IMG/VR virus record: IMGVR_UViG_3300033571_024429
Span: 1-25,505 of that record
DNA: 25,505 bases
Source of the DNA: a virus
Strand: one strand, 5' to 3'
The notes under the pieces were generated by a model, which saw only the letters and a list, made by a program, of their open reading frames with translations, was not told the DNA's origin and did no database searches. Positions 21,243-25,505 of the stretch are shown here, one piece after another (position 1 is the stretch's first letter; every line of letters begins with the position of its first letter). Both the position numbers and the translations under genes were made by a program.

Positions 21243-22355
21243 TCATTCGCCATCCAATATGGCATCATCCATACTATTATCTTCGGCACCATCGTCTGTA
21301 GTGGCACTGGCCACATACTGTTCAAATGCCAAGTTATATGTCTTTTTTCTAATCTCTTCTAATATGTCCTGATTATCCCGCAGAAATGCGATAGTAGCAT
21401 TAGTACCATTACCTAACTTCTTTCCGTCGTAGACCCACCAACTACCTGCTGATGTCAGCACTTTGCATTGCTTAGCCACTTCGTACAATGACGAGACTGA
21501 GTCTATACCACAAATAGGTCTAGCTGGATGGCCAACACATATGTCGAATTCTGCCCTCTTAAATGGGGCAGCCACCTTATTCTTTACTATTTTAACACTA
21601 GTCTTAAAACCTATCACATCGTCGTTTTCCTTGAGCGGTTGGCCCCTTCTGACCTCTCCCCTGATTGAGGCGTAGAATTTGAGGGCTCTTCCACCTGGGG
21701 TAGTCTCAGGATTGCCGAACATAACTCCGATCTTTTCTCTAATCTGATTTATAAATACTACCGTAGTCTTTGAATTACTTATCTCTCCCTTAAGCCGTCT
21801 AAGAGCTTTGCTCATCATTCGTGCGTGGGCACCCACATTAGCGTCAGACATCTCTCCGTCTAACTCTACTTGTGGAGTCAATGCTGCGACTGAATCTACG
21901 ATTATCAAGTCGACCAGTTTAGACTTTACCATCACCTCGATAATATTGAAAGCTTCATCCCCACTGTTAGGCTGGCTAAATAGAAGCTTGTCGGTCTTTA
22001 CTCCTATCTTTTTGGCCCACTCTGGATCAAAAGCATGCTCAGCATCTATAAAAGCTGCACGGCCATTCCTGCCCTTAGCTTCGAAGTAATGCTGCTGGCA
22101 AGCTGCGATGAACTGAAGACATGTGGTGGTCTTACCACCGCTTTCCGGACCATACATCTCTATGATACGACCTTGGGGTAGGCCGCCACATCCCATGGCC
22201 AAATCGATACTCGGCACCGCTGTAGGAAAAGTGTCTACCTTGACTATTGTCCCCTCGCCCAACATGACTGATCCAGAACCACATGTCTTTTCGATTATGC
22301 TAATCAAATCTTGCTCGTCTAAAGCAATAGGTGTTGTTTTTTTCTGTTTAGCCAT
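21243..22355 (-). CDS. recA: RecA/UvsX recombinase, bacterial RecA-type
   Basis: 370 aa from ATG 22355, fixed by GGGAGG eight bases upstream; the frame extends five more codons. Walker A is MYGPESGGKTTT (~69-78), as in bacterial RecA GPESSGKTT. The MAW-like region is GGLPQGRIIEMYG (57-70). VDLIIVDSVAALTP is Walker B. VFINQIREKIGVMFGNPETTPGG is the L1/L2 region with the conserved NQxRxKIGVMFGNPETTxGG. Strand-exchange protein for phage recombination-dependent replication. It is closer to bacterial RecA than to T4 UvsX, which is a mosaic feature. The C-terminal tail is acidic. It precedes the helicase by one base. Confidence 0.95.
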   Translation of the reverse strand: MAKQKKTTPIALDEQDLISIIEKTCGSGSVMLGEGTIVKVDTFPTAVPSIDLAMGCGGLPQGRIIEMYGPESGGKTTTCLQFIAACQQHYFEAKGRNGRAAFIDAEHAFDPEWAKKIGVKTDKLLFSQPNSGDEAFNIIEVMVKSKLVDLIIVDSVAALTPQVELDGEMSDANVGAHARMMSKALRRLKGEISNSKTTVVFINQIREKIGVMFGNPETTPGGRALKFYASIRGEVRRGQPLKENDDVIGFKTSVKIVKNKVAAPFKRAEFDICVGHPARPICGIDSVSSLYEVAKQCKVLTSAGSWWVYDGKKLGNGTNATIAFLRDNQDILEEIRKKTYNLAFEQYVASATTDDGAEDNSMDDAILDGE

Positions 22356-22635
22356 CTGATAGCCTCCCAAGAATATCGGTTAGTGATCTTAAGTCATAAT
22401 CTGATACCACTAACACATCTACCGCCGGGATTCTGATAATGGCATTATCTTTAGCCAGTAGTAAGTCATTATCACCTACTATGGCAGTAACCGACCACAC
22501 ACCCTGTGGTAATACTTTGGATCCGGGAGATGCCGATAAATATGAAACATTTCGTACAGTAAGTAACCTTACCTGGTCAAATCTCTCGATTTTACGTCCA
22601 GGGGTATCCATCCGACTCAAAACTACAGAGGACAC
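22348..22635 (-). CDS. Small β-rich hypothetical protein
   Basis: 95 aa read from a GTG at 22635; ATG at 22611 (residue 9) is an alternative. Neither has a good SD. The body has strand-like segments (FDQVRLLTVRNVSYL, GVWSVTAIVGDND, LLLAKDNAIIRIPAVDVLVV) suggesting a small SH3/KOW-like β barrel, and a short helical end. It overlaps the RecA start by eight bases, so it is the first gene of the RecA operon. The divergent 181-aa gene begins 14 bases from the GTG. Confidence 0.6.
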   Translation of the reverse strand: MSSVVLSRMDTPGRKIERFDQVRLLTVRNVSYLSASPGSKVLPQGVWSVTAIVGDNDLLLAKDNAIIRIPAVDVLVVSDYDLRSLTDILGRLSDG

Positions 22636-22649
22636 TTTTAGGAGAGTAT

Positions 22650-23195
22650 ATGAGCCAAGACCTGACCAATGAAGAATTGATACTTCTCGAGGGTATCAAA
22701 TCTATGCTGCAAGATGATGTACAACTGGGCTTGCAAATGCACGAGAAGGACCATAAATCGTCTGGCGAGACAGAGAGGGGTTATGAATATCTACATAACG
22801 AAATAGACGAAATGTTTGCCCTCAAAGCAGCAGAATTGACGCACGCTACTGGCATATGTCAAGCATTTTCCAAAGTCCACGGTTATAAATACCTGGATGA
22901 TCCAACGTTCGCCACTGCAATGCAGAAAGAAATGGTAGCACAGGCAGTGCCAGCCGCGGAACGTGAGCAAGCTATCGGATTCATCCCGAAGATCATCAAA
23001 CAGTTACAGGACGGGCAGAAAGAATGGGCAGAGAAAGATTTCGGGTTTAACCCCCGGATGGACGAGATTATAGATGCTTCTCAGCCTGAGCAGCCATCAG
23101 AGTTCACTGTCGAAGAGCCTGAAGATTGGTCTATGGAGTCTAATGTTGATTTCGAAGAAGGGGATGCCAGCCCTGGGCATATGGATGAGACTTAA
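22650..23195 (+). CDS. Acidic hypothetical protein, 181 aa
   Basis: Plus strand, AGGAGAG before ATG. Helical front (NEELILLEGIKSMLQDDVQ), charged middle (HNEIDEMFALKAAELTH), a second helix with QAVPAAEREQAIGF, and a very acidic tail (EEPEDWSMESNVDFEEGD). No family recognised. The acidic composition fits a DNA-mimic or regulator but is not evidence. The gap to the minus-strand 95-aa gene is only 14 bases, so its promoter must overlap that gene. A short plus-strand frame follows with an 11-base overlap. Confidence 0.65.
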   Translation: MSQDLTNEELILLEGIKSMLQDDVQLGLQMHEKDHKSSGETERGYEYLHNEIDEMFALKAAELTHATGICQAFSKVHGYKYLDDPTFATAMQKEMVAQAVPAAEREQAIGFIPKIIKQLQDGQKEWAEKDFGFNPRMDEIIDASQPEQPSEFTVEEPEDWSMESNVDFEEGDASPGHMDET

Positions 23196-23391
23196 AGCCA
23201 TCGCTGGTAGACTACGGGCACGTAAGTCGTTAAACCGTCCAGCTTTGCATACGCAGAAGCTTTACGACCCGAATGCGGGCATAGATTCGGGTTCCAGATC
23301 CTCATCTGGAACGCAGTTAGCTAGCGGAATACCTCATAAAGCTCGACACCGTGATTTCTTAGGTGTCAAGGTTCCTGGCAACAATATTTAA
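23185..23391 (+). CDS. Small basic hypothetical protein
   Basis: 68 aa if it starts at ATG 23185, overlapping the previous stop by 11 bases; an ATG at 23164 would add seven residues. It is rich in Arg, Lys, Ser and Gly (MRLKAIAGRLRARKSLNRP; SGSRSSSGTQ). It otherwise would leave ~190 bases empty in a gene-dense region, and it ends within four bases of the convergent gene, which supports it. A perfect hairpin lies inside it. No family recognised and SD is weak. Confidence 0.45.
   Translation: MRLKAIAGRLRARKSLNRPALHTQKLYDPNAGIDSGSRSSSGTQLASGIPHKARHRDFLGVKVPGNNI
23291..23312 (+). repeat. Perfect 9-bp hairpin inside the small basic gene
   Basis: GTTCCAGAT-CCTC-ATCTGGAAC is a perfect inverted repeat with a four-base loop. 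It lies inside the 68-aa reading frame and 80 bases before the convergent gene end. It could be a terminator-like or RNA-stability element, or the mark of a non-coding stretch. There is no T-run after it. Confidence 0.5.
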
Positions 23392-23735
23392 TCAGCTAAT
23401 TTTTTGAATATCTTCTCTATCAACCATTTTAACACCATAGGTAATACTACATATATTAGCAAGAATGATAAGATAGCGAAGCCGTATTCCTCTTGGTATT
23501 CCTGCGTAACTTCTCTTCGCACTTGCTTATAGCACTCTTTCTTGGTCCTTCTACGGTCATCCACTAATCCCTGACTGCAGTTGCTTCTCATCCAATTGCC
23601 GAGGTGCTTAATGCACCTTTGTGATACGTTTCTCTTGTCTGTAGGGCCAGTATCGTCTCTCCCGAACTCAGCCTCTGCCTCCATCTCTAACTCTTTGAGG
23701 CATCGCTCTAGTTTATCAGCGAATAGTTCGGACAT
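23388..23735 (-). CDS. C-terminally anchored membrane protein, 115 aa
   Basis: Start ATG after GAGG. Residues 1-80 are a charged, mainly acidic then basic soluble part with four Cys (CL, CIKH, NCSQG, EC). Residues ~84-109 (FAILSFLLIYVVLPMVLKW) are one hydrophobic helix, followed by a basic end (IEKIFKKLAD). A tail-anchored topology, soluble part in the cytosol, is likely. Small tail-anchored phage proteins include spanins and exclusion proteins, but nothing here identifies one. It converges with the plus-strand small gene (four-base overlap). Confidence 0.65.
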   Translation of the reverse strand: MSELFADKLERCLKELEMEAEAEFGRDDTGPTDKRNVSQRCIKHLGNWMRSNCSQGLVDDRRRTKKECYKQVRREVTQEYQEEYGFAILSFLLIYVVLPMVLKWLIEKIFKKLAD

Positions 23736-23746
23736 AATAAGCCTCT

Positions 23747-24481
23747 TTAATACACGCTAATGAGACCTGTGCCTTGGCATTTAGGACAATCCTTACCATT
23801 GATTGAACAGTCCCCATGGCATATAGGGCATGTCCTGGTTGAATCGTCATAACCATGCCTAAAGTCTGGTTGCTCTGGACTTGCTGCCATCCGCTTGAAT
23901 CTTTTTTGTAGTGCTTGATCGTCTGTCTTAATAACTCTTATCTTGGTGGTGCCAGTCCCATCTACCCTAACTACAGGGACAGGGACTGGATTACCTTCGC
24001 GACCCTCTATTATTCCCATTTTAACTTTGCCCTGCCGCACATTACCATCTAAAACATCCTCTTGCCCTGCCACCCTGTAACTCGAATAAGATTGGACTCC
24101 TTGCCCGCCCGTCGAGGTAAACCCCCTGTTATCGATCGTATCATACTTAGCGGTGCTGATCCATCCATCCTCTTGACTTACATCACTCTCACTGGCTGCA
24201 CTACTGACTGCGGCATTATTTTGCCTGTGTTCAGGTTGCCTGTCTACTTGTGGCGTTGGCTTGCCAAGCAAGCTACTAGCGTCAAGCCCTAGACGCTTTG
24301 CCTGCTCGACTAATTCATTAATCTTTCCTAATCTCTCTTGATACTTTTCTCTGGCCATCTTCACCGTAGTTTCTTCAGCGTGAAGATCACACAGAACTAC
24401 TATGATATTCTGATTATCTATGACTATAGTAAGTTTAGTATTTAAGTTTTGGTCACTTCCGCACATTATGCAAGAATTCAT
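23747..24481 (-). CDS. Zinc-binding hypothetical protein with two Cys clusters
   Basis: 244 aa, start ATG with GAGGAG upstream. The N-terminus SCIMCGSDQN, then VVLCDLHAEE, gives one zinc-knuckle (CxxC...CxxH). The middle is polar (Gln/Ser/Asp, NNAAVSSAASESDVSQED). The C-terminus CPICHGDCSINGKDCPKCQG has two CxxC pairs in DnaJ-type zinc-finger order (CxxCxG). The N-terminal cluster resembles rubredoxin/YozE-like fingers. Possible role: binding DNA, RNA or protein partners. No enzymatic motif seen. It starts 21 bases from the divergent 137-aa gene. Confidence 0.65.
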   Translation of the reverse strand: MNSCIMCGSDQNLNTKLTIVIDNQNIIVVLCDLHAEETTVKMAREKYQERLGKINELVEQAKRLGLDASSLLGKPTPQVDRQPEHRQNNAAVSSAASESDVSQEDGWISTAKYDTIDNRGFTSTGGQGVQSYSSYRVAGQEDVLDGNVRQGKVKMGIIEGREGNPVPVPVVRVDGTGTTKIRVIKTDDQALQKRFKRMAASPEQPDFRHGYDDSTRTCPICHGDCSINGKDCPKCQGTGLISVY

Positions 24482-24502
24482 TGTTAACTCCTCGAGGTTA
24501 TA

Positions 24503-24916
24503 ATGGCTACCAAGATAACAATCATCCCGGTTAATCTAGGTTACGACGTCCAAGATCTGATCGCGGAAGGCGTCGAAGAACTTACAGGACAGGCCAAACG
24601 AGACTTAGAGACAGCCATAGAAGTATCCAAGGAAAGGGATGCCCTCAAGGCCAGACAAAACGCAGAGAAAAGCCAGGCGGTCGACAGTATCTCTCTGTTG
24701 ATGGGGCAAGCTTACGACAAAATCGAGCAAGCCAAAGATCGTGGTGTTCATTGCAATGATGTTTTGGGTTTAGTATCAGAAGTTATACCTAATTCTTCTG
24801 CTTTCACGCTCAGAATGAAGAAATTGCTCCGGGATAGGGGTAATCCTTTTGCTCTGTCACGAGTGAAGATAAATGGTGAACCACACTATGTCTTTATACC
24901 ATACAATCAACAATGA
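24503..24916 (+). CDS. Hypothetical plus-strand protein, 137 aa
   Basis: Start ATG at 24503, with GAGG five bases upstream. Front half helical and charged (EGVEELTGQAKRDLETAIEV, ERDALKARQNAEKSQAVDS). The end PNSSAFTLRMKKLLRDRG, ALSRVKINGEPHYVFIPYN suggests a winged-helix-like fold (helix, strand, wing) that might bind DNA. No family recognised. Its divergent neighbour starts 21 bases away. Its stop is four bases from the end of the convergent gene. Confidence 0.6.
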   Translation: MATKITIIPVNLGYDVQDLIAEGVEELTGQAKRDLETAIEVSKERDALKARQNAEKSQAVDSISLLMGQAYDKIEQAKDRGVHCNDVLGLVSEVIPNSSAFTLRMKKLLRDRGNPFALSRVKINGEPHYVFIPYNQQ

Positions 24917-24920
24917 TTAT

Positions 24921-25490
24921 TTACTGATTCGTATTAATCTTGTGCAGCAATTTGTTTAATTTAGATATCTGCTGATGCCAGTTGATGTCGTATATGTCTC
25001 CTAGAGTCAACATTTTAATACCATACTTGCTGGTTCTTACCTTCAATATCTGGTCCGTATAAGATAATAAACCTCCGCTCACAGCAGCAAAAGGTTTAGG
25101 GCCCATAGTTATTATTAATTTAGGTTTTAGACACGACACCTCCATGTCAATGTAAGCCCTGCAATGATTATATTCCTCATCAGAGGGGTAACTACTACAA
25201 CATTTCAGCAAGTACGTGACATAGACATCAGTAGTTAAATTCCTTTGTACCCAATTGGTTTCACCACGGTCTCGAGATTGTATATCGTCATATGTTGGCC
25301 TATCTAAAATTATCATATAATCGGATATTATTCTATTACTAAGCAGGTGCGGGTCTCTAATTATTCCATCCTTCTGCACATCCTCAGTGCCCAATCGGCA
25401 ACAAGAACATGTCATACAGGTTGTAAACAACTGGTTGATAAATTTCGTCTTCCTAACATTAGGACTCTCATTCAAGCCAGCTACTATCAT
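24921..25490 (-). CDS. Fe-S uracil-DNA-glycosylase superfamily protein (UDG4-like)
   Basis: 189 aa. The frame is still open to the window edge, so the true start may lie beyond it. Residues ~25-31 (CMTCSCC) and two later Cys, YLLKCC (~96-98) and NHC (~110), match the four Fe-S cluster ligands of family 4 UDGs, and LKPKLIITMGPKPFAAV (~121-137) is the conserved helix-strand. The catalytic GEAPG..E motif is replaced by ILDRPTYDDIQ, and the late HPS loop is not evident. So it may bind DNA or cut a different base, or be a helper such as the SPO1 polymerase UDG domain. The left end is convergent with the 137-aa gene. Confidence 0.65.
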   Translation of the reverse strand: MIVAGLNESPNVRKTKFINQLFTTCMTCSCCRLGTEDVQKDGIIRDPHLLSNRIISDYMIILDRPTYDDIQSRDRGETNWVQRNLTTDVYVTYLLKCCSSYPSDEEYNHCRAYIDMEVSCLKPKLIITMGPKPFAAVSGGLLSYTDQILKVRTSKYGIKMLTLGDIYDINWHQQISKLNKLLHKINTNQ

Positions 25491-25505
25491 TTGGACAGGC
25501 TTATA

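Noticed and set aside
21242-21325. A longer N-terminus for the helicase
   Set aside because: It would lie entirely inside the RecA C-terminus in another frame; the MSTLDALNQ start one base after the RecA stop fits better.
23951-23990. CCAGTCCC / GGGACTGG inverted repeat inside the 244-aa zinc protein gene
   Set aside because: It encodes a Val-Pro/Gly-Thr-Gly-Thr stretch and is best explained by codon choice; there is no terminator or regulatory context.
1-25505. CRISPR array, insertion sequence, prophage integrase or rRNA
   Set aside because: No regularly spaced repeats, transposase or integrase motifs, or rRNA-like sequence was seen in the window.

Overview
The window looks like part of a large double-stranded DNA tailed-phage genome (Caudoviricetes, probably myovirus-like and uncultured). 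Genes are tightly packed, with ATGA/TAATG junctions. About four fifths of the coding lies on the minus strand. The DNA module mixes T4-like parts (a gp32-type zinc ssDNA-binding protein, a possible UvsY, an endonuclease VII relative, a GroES-like co-chaperonin) with bacterial-type parts (a RecA-like recombinase and a family A polymerase). No ribosomal or metabolic operon marks a cellular chromosome. TAG is used as an ordinary stop, so there is no sign of stop-codon recoding. The host cannot be named. A short GC-rich island at about 1.3-2.0 kb suggests DNA taken from a high-GC source.

Layout. 1-1.1 kb: the start of a gene running off the left edge and a 320-aa protein with a GATase/ThuA-like domain. 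1.1-2.3 kb: a GC-rich island with a two-TM protein and a 43-aa protein, then an aberrant tRNA-like gene. 2.3-9.3 kb: a surface-glycan cluster with three GT-A-like proteins, a CgeB-like transferase, a 647-aa double GT2 enzyme and a sulfotransferase. A small plus-strand gene with a strong ribosome site and a terminator sits inside this cluster. 9.3-11.9 kb: a tightly overlapped set of probable virion-associated or small accessory genes, two small Cys/basic proteins, a membrane protein and an endonuclease VII relative. 11.9-14.5 kb: a 2OG-Fe(II) oxygenase, a DUF6065-like protein and a second sulfotransferase. 14.5-22.4 kb: the replication/recombination block, read leftward in the order RecA, DnaB-like helicase, 57-aa protein, GroES-like, FmdB-like zinc ribbon, compact family A polymerase, basic protein, UvsY-like, gp32-like and flap/5'-3' exonuclease. 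22.3-25.5 kb: accessory genes on both strands, ending with an Fe-S UDG-superfamily protein.

How it works together (inference). The right half copies and recombines the phage DNA: helicase and polymerase at the fork, gp32 and RecA (helped by UvsY) on single strands, FEN to remove primers, endonuclease VII to cut junctions. The left half probably builds and sulfates glycans, on the virion or on the host surface. The most interesting items are the two-sulfotransferase glycan cluster, the double glycosyltransferase whose N-terminal module resembles the separate 76-aa protein, the 401-aa polymerase with altered motifs, the tRNA-like gene with an expanded D-arm, and the GC-rich island.
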